Below are positions 34,607-45,070 of a DNA stretch of 64,000 bases, piece after piece (positions within the stretch are counted from its first letter, which is position 1; each line of letters begins with the position of its first letter). Under the pieces are notes generated by a model. The model searched no databases and was not told the DNA's origin. It saw nothing but the letters and a program-made list of their open reading frames with translations. Source of the DNA: Agarophyton chilense (lineage: Eukaryota > Rhodophyta > Florideophyceae > Gracilariales > Gracilariaceae); NCBI GenBank assembly GCA_030374765.1, contig JARGXX010000006.1, positions 620,001 through 684,000 of the forward strand, in the 5' to 3' direction. Made by a program: the position numbers and the translations under genes.

Positions 34607-35322
34607 TGCTTATGTTGGGCTGGTGGGCGGAGGGGATGGATTGGGGGGTTTACGGGCGGGTTGACGAGGGTGGGGGCGGGGGATGGGATGGAGTAGTGGA
34701 GATAGATGTAGACATAGGTGCAAGCGTCGAGGAGGTGGATGCGGGAGGCGTTCTTTTTGAGGCCAAGTGGGTTGGGCGAGATCTGAGCGCATGGTGACAG
34801 AGCGGCGGCGGGTGCTGACGCAAAAATGGGCTGTGGCGTCAGGCGACAGGTACGTGGAGGACGAGAGAGCGACGGCGGGCGCGAGGCGTCGAAAGTGGCG
34901 CCGACGACCAAGAGTGGACGTGAAACGTTTGGTGGCGTCGTCGCTTCACATGGCGTATAGTGTAGTAGTAGCAGGCACATCTCGCGGACAGCACACGCGC
35001 ATCGCCGTGGCTGACGCGTGCATGGCACGCGTCGCGGGCTGGCGCGCAACCATTGGTGTTCTGTCGATTCGTAAGTGCGTCTGCTCGAGCGCGTTGGGGG
35101 GGTATTCGACGCTCCGCGAGCGTGGCGGTTATAGCGCGGTGCGAAGAATCGCGCAGCAGCTAATGTGCTGCCCCATTGCTTCCTCCCTCTTTCGCTCAGT
35201 TCAGTTTGTTTTCCCGAGCGCCCCCGCCTGGGCGCGTGCATGCAACTTGCTCGGCAGATGCAACGTTGGCTACACGTGGCCAACCTTGCACAGCCTGAGC
35301 TCGCTCTGTGGCGGTTAGCACG
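34607..35322. other. GC-rich upstream region of LPMO-like gene
   Basis: Very GC-rich; long open frames on both strands are explained by composition (few stops) and have no protein-like features. CACGTGG occurs at about 35274. Confidence 0.5.
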
Positions 35323-35366
35323 GCGCTTGGGTGGCGCTTGGGTGGCGCTTGGGTGGCGCTTGCGCT
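35323..35366 (+). repeat. 11-bp tandem repeat, about four units
   Basis: Unit GGCGCTTGGGT repeated about four times, immediately before the CACGTG array. Confidence 0.75.
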
Positions 35367-35407
35367 CACTGCGTCACGTGGCGTGCAAATGGCTGTGCGC
35401 CGATGCG

Positions 35408-35484
35408 AAGGTGGCGTGCACGTGGCATGCACGTGGCGTGCACGTGGCGTGCACGTGGCGTGCACGTGGCGTGCACGTGGCGAC
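35408..35484 (+). repeat. 11-bp tandem array of CACGTG boxes
   Basis: Unit GTGCACGTGGC repeated about six times, giving CACGTG at 35419, 35430, 35441, 35452, 35463 and 35474, each one helical turn apart. Further copies lie at about 35379 and 35496. CACGTG is the G-box/E-box core bound by bZIP and bHLH factors; a role as a regulatory array for the LPMO-like gene about 0.8 kb away is inference. Confidence 0.8.
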
Positions 35485-35929
35485 TCTCCGCCGAGCACGT
35501 GGCGCGCGAGGCTGTCGTGACTGCTTGCCTCTTCGTTGTCCATCCGCCCCCGTCGCTCTCCGCCCTTCGCCGGCGTGTCGTCCGCCGCCGCGTCCGCCTG
35601 CCGACTGCGTCTGCTGCGTGGCCACTGTCGCCCTTCTACACTACTGTACTTTCAGTGACACTTGTCACTTGAGAACGCCTCCGCACCCACGCCGTCTTGC
35701 TAGACGCTATCGATAAATTCACCCTTCGTCACACCACCAAATCTTGCCAAAATGCCTTACTACTGTACTGTGTCCACGCTCGCGCACAACTCGTCTCTGC
35801 TTAACATCCCGTTGCTGTTTGTCTTTTGTCAAAACTGCTCTTGCGTGCCGTCATTCATAGGTCATTCCTGATCTTCAGTTTTCTACCCTCCTTCAACCCA
35901 TATACAGGCCGCTTGCAAATCGGATCGCT
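35485..35929. other. Transition from GC-rich to AT-rich, nothing recognised
   Basis: No supported gene or repeat on either strand. Confidence 0.35.
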
Positions 35930-36260
35930 TACAGTAAATCCGAAATTCCCCCAACTATGGATCTCCGCTGATCCGAGTTCACACGAAAGCATTTCCTAGA
36001 TCCTTGAGCCTCTCTGACCATCTCAGAGTCGGCTTTCACGCCAAACGCCAAACCGAAACACCGCATGGCCATCAGACACAAACCCTCAACATCCCCCTGA
36101 TTTGTATAGATAGCGGTAGCCAAGCACTGGAGAGCTTGGAAAAGCTCAGCGCACAATCTTACTTGCCGATTTCCATCCAGTTCGATTCGGGGTACCATCA
36201 ACCTCCCGAGATCATCATTCCAGAGCCGTCAACGCAGTTGTTTGCATATTTTTCGTAACA
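35930..36260 (-). pseudogene. Fragment of an unrecognised protein
   Basis: A minus-strand frame reading DLGRLMVPRIELDGNR, then LCAELFQALQCLATAIYTN and KCFRVNSDQRRSIVGG looks like genuine helical protein, but it is short, lacks a clear start and sits alone among AT-rich DNA. Probably a remnant or isolated exon; function unknown. Confidence 0.35.
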
Positions 36261-37689
36261 TTTGGCCGTAAACAAACCAAAATCCCAGCCGTGCTCCTCC
36301 CCAATCCAACAAAATCGTCAGCAAACCGTTCCCCGGGACAAATACCTTTCTTATTTGAAATTTCAGCACACACCAAAGTGGTCCGAATGTGAAAAAATCG
36401 ATTCGTCTTGAAAACTTTCCTTCTTCGACGTCAAAGTGTCGTTTAATGAAAAGTACGTTTCACTTTTATAGTGACGACAAACACAGCTTTAAAATTAGTT
36501 CTCACAGTACATACAGGCTATGGTTGTTGTAATCCTTCAGCACATATCTCAGCTATTTGGAGAAAACAAAGCTGAGCGTTCTCTATATCTATTTTGATGC
36601 TACTCCTAATCATGGGAACTCCTACATCGATGTTCGTGTTCGGTTGCGTGTTTCAGGTCGAGTGAAAAATATAAATGTTGTTGCTATTCCTTTGCATGAG
36701 CCACATATAGGTGACGCTACGTTTTTCGTGATACGGTCTATGTGGCAGGAATTTTTTTGTGCGCAGTGTTGTACATTTCAGATGTTGACTCTGGTTCCTA
36801 TCGTGACCAGTTATACAGTACCTTAACGCTCATAATTGCTTTTTTTACGCCGTAAAATCAACCTTTAAAATGATTTGAGAACATCGTGCCTCCATGTTGC
36901 TTAAACGCTGAATTATATTAGGAGACGTTTTTACCTTGCTCTACGAATAAAAATGTACTTTTTTACAATATTTTGGTACGGCATCTACGTCCCCAATTGA
37001 GTTTCTTACCGCTAATTGGTTGGTACTGTTTTCCGGTGTTTCTTGTTTCATGGACTGGGTAGCAATTAGAGTGCATATGAAATAGAATGATCGAAATAAA
37101 GGAAAGTCGATATATGGCACTCATAAGCTTTTCTTGGTACAGTACTCGGTAACGATTTTATGAAAAGAATAATTCAGGGAACGATTGTAAATTACAATTT
37201 ATTTAAAGCACTATACAACTGTACACTTGCACGATGTGATCACCTAAAAATTATTTCTTTTATTTTGGAAAATCACTTTGTAGCACACCACGGTGTACAC
37301 ATTACAGTTCATAAGCTGCTTGGTTTCTTGGGACAATAAACGGCGCTTTACCCTGAATAAAAAAGTCCAACGACCAGCTTACCACCATCTCGGTGTTCGA
37401 TAGGAATACCAAAGTCGTCATCGACTCAAAAGCACCTATACCCTCTTTGATTTTCTCTTTTAAGCTATAGCTTTTGTTCCGAAGATATTTTCTCTTTAGC
37501 GCTGTTTACCGTTTTCTTTACTTTTGATTTTTTGTACTGTTTTGTTGTTCTTTTTGCAGTTGCCCAAGCATTTTCGATCTGATATCATCTGTCTTACGTA
37601 CAACTGTGTCCAAAACCTTCTCTCATGTCCATAAGCATCTTTCTTTCGGTCAAGTTGTTTTGATCATCTACTTATACACATCCTTTTTC
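36261..37689. other. AT-rich intergenic, nothing recognised
   Basis: About 1.4 kb without a supported gene. Open frames are short and without protein-like features. Confidence 0.4.
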
Positions 37690-38608
37690 GTCTTTTAAGA
37701 ACAATCGCTGGCAAGGCGACATATGAATTTTACAATGTTTCTTGGGGACCTCTGTTCCCTCTATCAAGCCAAAGAATCTCTCGTGGAATACTACAGGCTG
37801 CGTTGTAGTCTTTCTTGTATTTATGAAGGATAATATCTCTTAAATATGTGATTCAATCAAGTCATTTGGCTACTTTGGTAAAAACTCAGAACCATGGAGG
37901 AAATATGTACATCATCATTCTCAATGAAAATTTTGGTAACGGTGAAAGAGGTTGACGTTTTTGCAGAGAGCTTTTAAGCAATATTACTGGGCTTTCAATT
38001 CGTAATTGTATTATGAATATTATATTGCAGATGGTGTAAGATTCTTGTGCTCTCTCAGATGCCAAAAACAGAATATACTCATCACTGTGAGAAGCTTGTT
38101 TTCATATTCTTTCCAGCAGATATCAAAGCTGACAGACGACGGCAATTTTCAAAATGCTCCCGCAGACTTCCGCGTTTCACCCATTTTCCTCCGGTAACAT
38201 GCCTGCTTACGCCTCATAGACTTTTACCACATCATCAATGCTCAGAGACTGAGACTTTTTTTCTCTCAAAAGGAAATCGTCGAAATAGAAGATTGATTTG
38301 TGGTATTCAAGGATAATATTGGTCTAGATTAGATTGCTTCGAGGCACTTGAAGCTTTTCAAATATTATGTTAAGTGCGGCAACGCTTTAAGTGAGTCGTG
38401 GAAGAATTTCATGCCTCGTTTTGCAAAACTCAGAGATTTTTGCGCTGGTCTTGCCGCAATTTTCCCTGAGTCTTCTACTCGGGAAAGTGAGTTCTCTATT
38501 TCATGATGGGAAAAAGGCGAAACTCGTCAGAAAATGACAGATATAAATATTAAAGAAGTGCTGCAGTCCAAGAATTGCGGCATATTGGAGACTTTGATCC
38601 GTGCTTAG
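37690..38608 (+). pseudogene. hAT-like transposase relic
   Basis: Broken plus-strand remains. The C-terminal part is clearest: FMPRFAKLRDFCAGLAAIFP then ESSTRESEFSIS, a stop, WEKGETRQKMTDINIKEVLQ (about 38408-38570). This matches the C-terminal dimerisation segment of hAT-like elements (S-x-x-S-E-x-x-FS ... LT-DF-LEGILQ). Upstream frames contain only short stretches of protein-like sequence with stops. No terminal repeats seen. Confidence 0.45.
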
Positions 38609-38929
38609 AACAACTTTTCTTTCTTTTTGAGATGTTTTTAGAAAACCGGGTTTCAAATGCATTGGAAGGTTCTTTAACCTTCTTAATAAGATCGGGTAAA
38701 GTTGAAATTATACAAAAATTCTAAAATGTTGAACTCGGTCATCAAACTCTCATCACAAGCAGAGTATTGACGAACTTCTTTCTCAATCAAATACACCAAT
38801 CCACAATCATCATCTGGAAAGAAGGGTGGCACCATAATTTCTGTTAGATTTCATATAAAAAAGAGTGGATCTGCCTATCCTCTGAACTTGACTCACGGAG
38901 ATCCTACTTTGGAATATAGTAATAAAACT

Positions 38930-39330
38930 TGCGGTAATAAGAAGGTCTGGATTTATATTTTTGCTGCGATTATAAGCCGTGCAGTGGCACGGGAGAGATT
39001 TATTACGCTGGGGGCAGCGTTTGAGGAGATATGAGCTGCGACAGAATGTGTAAATACGGCTGCTGCGACGCAAGCTGCAGCGGTGAAGGTTGATCAAGGC
39101 ATTATGATGGCGTGCTCGGGAATGTGGCTGCAAGGGCACTTGAACGTCGGGAAACGGGTATCAGAAGTTGGGTGGGCGGTGGATATCAAGTTTCGCGAGG
39201 GGAAAGGAGATGGAGAAAAAGCCAGTACAAAGGCGCAGCCGCGCGGGTTCGTAAGAAACGGGCTTCTTTGGGAGATAGTGAATGGCCTAGCACACTATGT
39301 AACAGCTTCAAATCCCCTGCTAGGGCATGA
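38930..39330 (+). pseudogene. Degraded unrecognised ORF
   Basis: A frame with one stop reads AVARERFITLGAAFEEI, stop, AATECVNTAAATQAAAVKV and continues to 39334. The alanine-rich helical character suggests former coding sequence, but I recognise no family. Confidence 0.25.
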
Positions 39331-40864
39331 ATAGGTAGCTAAATAGGTCCATTGCTCAAGAAAAGCGGAGTGGAGGGTAGGTGGTACTTTGCGCGACCGA
39401 ATTGACGGCGTAGTACGTTCTAAGAATGCACAGCTTTAGGATATCTCGTCGTTGGCGGCGCGGATGGCCACCAGAGATGAAAGCCAGCTAAAAATCTGCA
39501 GGATATTGGAAGTGGCGAGGGTGGACTGGTGCACCGCTAAAGCGGCACGCAGGACACAAGAGGCGGGTTTGACTGGTGATCTGTTAAAGCGGCGACGGTG
39601 GCACGAAGCCCAAAGTGCGGGTACAGATTGTTGGATATGGCAGCCTCGGCGACGTGGGTGACGTGGTGACGCAGCGATCATTTATTAAACTCTGGCATAG
39701 GGAGAGTGGCAAAAGGTCGAGCAGGGGTTGGCCGAAAACAGTAGCTTGAGACTCGTGTGGAGGAGAGAGTTGGTTAGCGATTTCGACGAAAACGGCTTCT
39801 GGCCGCACAATGGGGCCCCAGATCTTGCGTCATATGCTGGGGTCTACGGCTTCGCCACGCTAAAGATGAGCATAGTGGCAACTATTGAGAAAAGTCGTGC
39901 ACAGGGAGAGTGACCAGGTAGCGAGCAACTATGCGGTGAAAGCGACAGATTTTGACGCAAGAGGCTGTTGCCTTAGCACGGTTGGTGGGAAATGCCAGCA
40001 TGGGTGGCGGAGATGATGGAACGGGCCACTCTGCAAGTATTGAGAGCTGCAACGATGCTCATGTTGCGAAAAACGCGTTAAAAAGTCTGGATCTGGGTTT
40101 GGCCGAATTCGGCTGTGCATTTTTCTTCGAAAACTGCTTTAGTTCGGATCATTTAGACTCATCCAAATTGTAAGAAGCCTTGCCATATAGATACCGACAA
40201 TTAAGTTTTGAAAACATTCCAAAGTTATTCCATTGCGTCTTTTTGTTTTCGTTTTTCGTCCCCAAACCACCACAGTGGCGTCTCGGTGACTACTTCGCTT
40301 TCACAAAATGATCGTTGTTTAATTCCCATCTTTTGGCTAGTGTAATGCACTGGCACCAGCTCCATTGTATCTTCTCGTGCGGTTGCCGCTCTTTTTTGGC
40401 ACAGCAAAGCCTGTGGATAACCTTTTTGCACAGCCTATAGAGGCTTTATTCTTTGAAAATAATAAAAGTTTCACGTGAAAGCAATTTTTTTTTGGTTCCT
40501 TTCACAACCTGACCGTGTTTTTGCAAGTTTTATATCAGCTTAAAGCACGCCCACCAGTGCCTTTTATGCCACAGAATTTCTGTTTTGCCTAGACACCGTT
40601 GCCGCACCGAGCAAACCAATCAACGGCTTCACGGTACAGTCGGCGAGTTTTATATATCTCAGATCCTTTACTTTCAATATCTCCAAGACCAGCACAGATA
40701 GCAAAGTGTTTCGAACTGTAGTGGATAGATATAGCGAAGAATAACATGTATATAAAGAATACACTACCATTTAAAAACACAACAAGCCATAATAAATAAA
40801 CAAAACATGAAATCAATTTCTATCATTAAATTATTTTAACAGCAAAATAAAATAAATATTTCGA
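39331..40864. other. Intergenic, nothing recognised
   Basis: Mixed-composition sequence with short frames only, none with domain features. Confidence 0.35.
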
Positions 40865-40867
40865 TAA

Positions 40868-40885
40868 GGGCATCCCCACCGCGGC
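40868..40885 (+). repeat. Left TIR of split element
   Basis: GGGCATCCCCACCGCGGC, preceded by TAA. Confidence 0.55.
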
Positions 40886-41356
40886 TGTGATTTCCGAGCT
40901 AAAATCTAAATTTTAGGTTTTAGATTTCGGTGCAAGTCGTGTAGCCGACCGGGGTGAGCTCAACCCCGGCGCACATCTAAAAGTTTGTATGTATAAACCT
41001 TACCTAAAATTATCTTTAGGTGAGATATCTGATATAAACGATTTTGGTTTTAGCTCAGATTCTCTTCTAAAGCTTAAATTTTACATGAGACTATGTCGCC
41101 CAAAATTTAGAGATTATTTACATATGGCATGACTTTTCTAAAATATTTTGGTACCGTACGTCGCGACCAAGATGCACACTTCGGCAAGTACCCAGGCAGA
41201 AACAAAGCTCGGCTTCGTCCTAAACGCGCAAAATACATTCTTCGAACCCACCTTTGCTCCCATTGCCACACAGATAGATTAATCGAAGACCAATCAGGTC
41301 TCTCTCGTGTTGCGGAAGGATGTTGGGTACAAGCGATAGGGTTCAAGCAAAGCAAA

Positions 41357-41948
41357 TGTGGAGCAAAACCCGGCGACGGGAAGTGCTCTCAAGGTGTTCG
41401 AAGCCTTGCTCCCTGCGGGAGGCAGACTCAGAGACAGAGCCCTCTGTTCCACCCGTAGTGTGGGGTGTAACTCCCACGGGGGATTCCGGCAGTACCGACG
41501 GAGGTGAGGGGTAGAAACCGTTGGGTCGGGAATGGGTATGGGTATCCCAAAGAATGGGGGAAAATCCGGCGAAGAGGAAAAACGGGGCGAGGGTCGGGCA
41601 CTGACAGGCACCGGACCCAAGAACCAAAAAAGGGCGAAACAACAAAAAGAAACCCAATACAGGGGCGAAAACCTGTCTTCGAAAGGAAACACAAAAAGCA
41701 CGCAACAAGTAAGCAGAAACCCCACGGGGTATCGTGCACGCAGGTCGTCTGAGCGGTCCCAAGGGGGTGGATGCACGGAACCCAAACGTGGGCACTCTTC
41801 AAGTGGAGTCGTGTCCCTACGCAGGCGTTCCTAACCAGAGCCCGTTCCGGGTTGTAAGGCCGAAACGATGGCGACGAAGAACCTCTAAAGGTATCGAAAA
41901 CCAACCTTGGTTCCCCTTTACTCTGAGCTTCGGACTGTCAGATCTCGT
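41357..41948 (-). repeat. G2 3' LTR, distal part
   Basis: 592 bp matching 60939-61530. Interrupted after CTCGT by the G1 insertion; continues at 50744. Confidence 0.9.
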
Positions 41949-42813
41949 TGAAGAGCAACGTCCTCCAAGGAGGTTTCTCGGGACTTAAGTTTTTTCCGGA
42001 GCCTCCGGCGTGCAACCTCGTTATGAGTAGGAGTAATCCGTTTTCACGGCGACACCCGGAACGCCGGTGATGCACCGGCGGGACCGGGTGCCATACACGT
42101 GGCCGCAGCGCCCGCGCGACACGTGGCCGCGAGATTGGCCCCTTTTGTTAGACGGACATTTAGCTATTTAGGATAGCCTTTATTTATTCTATTCTACGGT
42201 GACTACAGTACTTAGGCCGCCGATCTCGCGGCCGCCGGTCCAGTAAAGTCTCCCCAACAAGGGTGATCTTGGTCTTCCAGATCTTGGCTCTGGGTCGAAC
42301 CGCCTGCGCGGATATACAACTCCTTACGGAGGGATTTTCCGTGGTGCACGGCTTCCCAACCCCCTTGGACGTTCAAGCAGCCTTCGTGTGTTGGGTACCT
42401 ATTCCCACTTTCGTGGTTCCGCCCGTGTATACGGTTTGCTACACCCGGCAGTGCCGGCTATTCTCGAGTCCCCTCTCAAGACTCGTGGTCAACCTTGCCC
42501 TCTTGCCTCCGTTCCCATTTTCCTTCCCTTTTCCTCCCCTTCATTGGGCAATTCCCGCTCTTGCGGCTCGCACTGACACCTGTCGTGCTCGCCACTCTCG
42601 TGGGTTTTGCCTCCTCAGAGGATACGCAAGCACCGCTTCGGCGGATATTCTCGGCTTCTTTCAGCCTCCCTGCGCCCGTCGCGACGGTTCGGCTCTGGCT
42701 TACACCCGGCATTGCGCGCCGATCCCTGGGAGGGCTCTACCGCGCCGGTTACCTCGTGAGAGGAAGATCCGGACGTCTTCGTAGGTTTTCCCCCTTGGGG
42801 GCATTGTCCTACA
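41949..42813 (+). repeat. G1 5' LTR, 865 bp
   Basis: Runs TGAAGAGC to CCTACA. Carries two CACGTGGCCGC copies (about 42097 and 42123), the first within GCCATACACGTGG, and an AT-rich TTTATTTATTC patch near 42180 as a possible TATA region. Confidence 0.92.
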
Positions 42814-42816
42814 AAT

Positions 42817-42834
42817 TGGTCTCCCGACTTAGAA
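42817..42834 (+). promoter_or_regulatory. G1 primer-binding site
   Basis: TGGTCTCCCGACTTAGAA, three bases after the LTR. It would pair with a tRNA 3' end reading GGGAGACCA; which tRNA is not determined. G2 has the same site with one change. Confidence 0.65.
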
Positions 42835-42936
42835 GTCAAGACCGTTTGTGTCCTCTCTGAGGTTGTTTTCCGTTTAACGGGTTTTCTCTGGTCTCACCGG
42901 TCTGCTTTCTATTCTTCTGTCGAGACGGTGTGGCCA

Positions 42937-45048
42937 ATGCCAAGGAAACCGCCTAGCATGGAGCCTCCTGCAACACGCAGCCGTTCCCGCCAAAGCGGTG
43001 ATGCCAGGGGCACTGATGTTCCACAGGCCCTGGCTCCAACACCGGCTTCCCGAGAGATACCGGTCACCGGCACTGAAGACCCGCAGCCCGATTCCGGGTT
43101 AACGACCGTCGCAACGGTGGTTTCTCCGCCTCCGCGGTTGGTCGACCAAGCGCGGATTGTACGCTTGGAAGAGCAGCTCCGCTCCCTGCGGGCTGCTCAC
43201 AATACCCTCTCGAGGGAGTTCACCTCTTTACGAGGAAGCCTCGCTAACCCCCCTACAAGTGAGTTAGCCGAGGATATCCGCGTATTGCGGTCGGACGTCA
43301 ATACACTACTCGAGTGTTTTGGCGCTCCGTCTTCCTTCGCAGAAGGTATGGAGAATCGCTTCGAGCGTCTCCGAAGCCGACTTGAGTCGGTCGAGAGGAC
43401 GTTAACCTCGCCCGCGAACGCGGCTAGACCGGTTGTCTCTCATAGAGAGACCCAGTCGCGGAACCGGAAGAGCCGAAAGAACCGGGATTCTAACCGTAAG
43501 CACGGACACCCGTCCAACTCATCATCTGAGTCGGACGGTAAACCGGGTGACTCGGAGAGTTCCGATTCGTCGGTGAGCGATGACCCACAGGATCTTTATG
43601 GGCGCTCTTCCCGCTCAAAGCGGTCCTCTGCCACCTACGGGGCCATCCGGTCGCGCCCCAAGGGTCGGCGACATCCGGGCCTCAAACCCTTGAAGCCCAC
43701 CAACCCTCTGTACAGGACACTCCGGTCCTACCGGTATTACCGGCTAGAAGATTCCTCTTTAGGTCGGACACCGCGTGACACGGGTAAAGTGAAAGACTGC
43801 ATCAAGCGGATGCAGCTTTCACTTCGTAACCAGTCATTTACTGGGGATGATCCAATTCTCGTCTTGGATTTCCTACACCGCTTTGTAGCGGAAGCCGATA
43901 TACTCGGAATGAAGGAAGGACAAGCCTACGTGGCGCTACCCTACTTTCTACGGGGTGTCGCTGAAGATCAGTTTTTGTCGGTTCGGGGCTCGTCGCGAGC
44001 CTCCGAAGGAGGTGTGACCTGCTGGCCCGAGGCCGTGCAGTACCTCCTGCGTTCCTACGCAACCAACACCGCGATACAAGCGGCGATACTCGCTTTGCGA
44101 GACACTCGACAACGCTCCGGCGAGCTCGAGACCGATTACTCGGTACGCCTGAAAAAGGCTTTCCACCGTTGTGGTAATGTATACCCCGCTGGGGAACGCT
44201 GTACGATGTTTCTTGATGGCTTGGATCAAGCCATCAAGACTCTTGTCGCCCGTTACAGGGAACAAGAGCCGAAGGTGACCTACCTTGAACTCGTACAGTT
44301 TGCCCGCGCAGAGGGAGATGCACTACGTGCACGCAATCCGGGAACCCGGTCGAAGGCCGCTAAGGCATTGCTGCTTGAGTCGGACTTTTCTTCACCGTCA
44401 TTTGCGACGGATGGCATCCCCAAACAGGGTTATGACAATATGAATGTCATCCATCACGATGGTTTATCTATTCCGACAACGGAATTACCGTCTACGATGG
44501 ATGGCTCGGTTGACTCAACCGCAAGGGACACGGAGAACGGGCAGGTCTTTTATCTTAATGACCGCCGCACTCTGGCCCCCCTTATGCCGTACTCGAACGG
44601 AATGACACGAAGTCAGCGCCCTGGATGGGTTGGAAACCGGGAACCCGGAAGATACACCGATGCTCGGAATGCCGTACCGCGAAACGCGGGAGTGACGTTG
44701 GTGTGCCACTTGTGCTACGAGCGCGGGCACACTTCCCCGCAATGCCTTTTATCGCTACGCGATATGGCGCGAGTGGTGGATAATTACGAAGCCCTCTCCC
44801 CGCAGGAGAAGGGCTCCGTGCCACTCACGTCATATCTCCGCGCGAAGACGGACTTCCCCAACGCATTAGCTCACACTCCGAATTCTCGGTACAAACCGGC
44901 TCAGCCGGCACGCGCCGCACCAGCGCCAAACCACGCTGATGGATCTCAACCCGCTCTTGCGGTAGCTACCATGCAACGGAATCATGCACTCGTTGCCGAG
45001 GAAGTCGGGCCTTCGCCCGACCAAGACCCTGTACAGGGAAAAGAATAG
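42937..45048 (+). CDS. G1 gag polyprotein
   Basis: 703 residues from ATG 42937; a GTG nine bases upstream is not needed. N-terminal low-complexity arginine/proline part, then a coiled coil (VRLEEQLRSLRAAHNTLSRE, about residues 75-100), a serine/acidic stretch, and the capsid-like region with RTLRSYRYYRLED, QLSLRNQSFTGDD and VRGSSRASEGG. A CCHC zinc knuckle CHLCYERGHTSPQC lies near residue 590. Forms the particle and packages RNA. Its capsid stretch is closely alike in G2 and in the old relic at 3857, so it is the best marker for the family. Ends at TAG 45046-45048 just after a slippery heptamer. Confidence 0.9.
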   Translation: MPRKPPSMEPPATRSRSRQSGDARGTDVPQALAPTPASREIPVTGTEDPQPDSGLTTVATVVSPPPRLVDQARIVRLEEQLRSLRAAHNTLSREFTSLRGSLANPPTSELAEDIRVLRSDVNTLLECFGAPSSFAEGMENRFERLRSRLESVERTLTSPANAARPVVSHRETQSRNRKSRKNRDSNRKHGHPSNSSSESDGKPGDSESSDSSVSDDPQDLYGRSSRSKRSSATYGAIRSRPKGRRHPGLKPLKPTNPLYRTLRSYRYYRLEDSSLGRTPRDTGKVKDCIKRMQLSLRNQSFTGDDPILVLDFLHRFVAEADILGMKEGQAYVALPYFLRGVAEDQFLSVRGSSRASEGGVTCWPEAVQYLLRSYATNTAIQAAILALRDTRQRSGELETDYSVRLKKAFHRCGNVYPAGERCTMFLDGLDQAIKTLVARYREQEPKVTYLELVQFARAEGDALRARNPGTRSKAAKALLLESDFSSPSFATDGIPKQGYDNMNVIHHDGLSIPTTELPSTMDGSVDSTARDTENGQVFYLNDRRTLAPLMPYSNGMTRSQRPGWVGNREPGRYTDARNAVPRNAGVTLVCHLCYERGHTSPQCLLSLRDMARVVDNYEALSPQEKGSVPLTSYLRAKTDFPNALAHTPNSRYKPAQPARAAPAPNHADGSQPALAVATMQRNHALVAEEVGPSPDQDPVQGKE

Positions 45049-45070
45049 AGGGAGTCTCCCCTTCGGGAGA
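45036..45070 (+). promoter_or_regulatory. G1 -1 frameshift cassette
   Basis: Heptamer G GGA AAA in the gag frame (45036-45042), one codon before the gag stop, then a hairpin TCTCCC-CTTC-GGGAGA (45055-45070). The protease frame continues at -1. Confidence 0.6.

Noticed and set aside
35408-35484. CRISPR-like array
   Set aside because: The 11-bp units are directly adjacent with no spacers, in a eukaryotic genome; a minisatellite or binding-site array.
34537-35716. Several 180-250 codon frames in the GC-rich region upstream of the LPMO-like gene
   Set aside because: All frames are open on both strands because AT-rich stops are rare; the translations are low-complexity echoes of the tandem repeats.
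41294-41904. Overlapping 80-160 codon frames in both copies of the G2 LTR
   Set aside because: They coincide with the LTR, change between the two copies and have no protein-like features; openness comes from composition.
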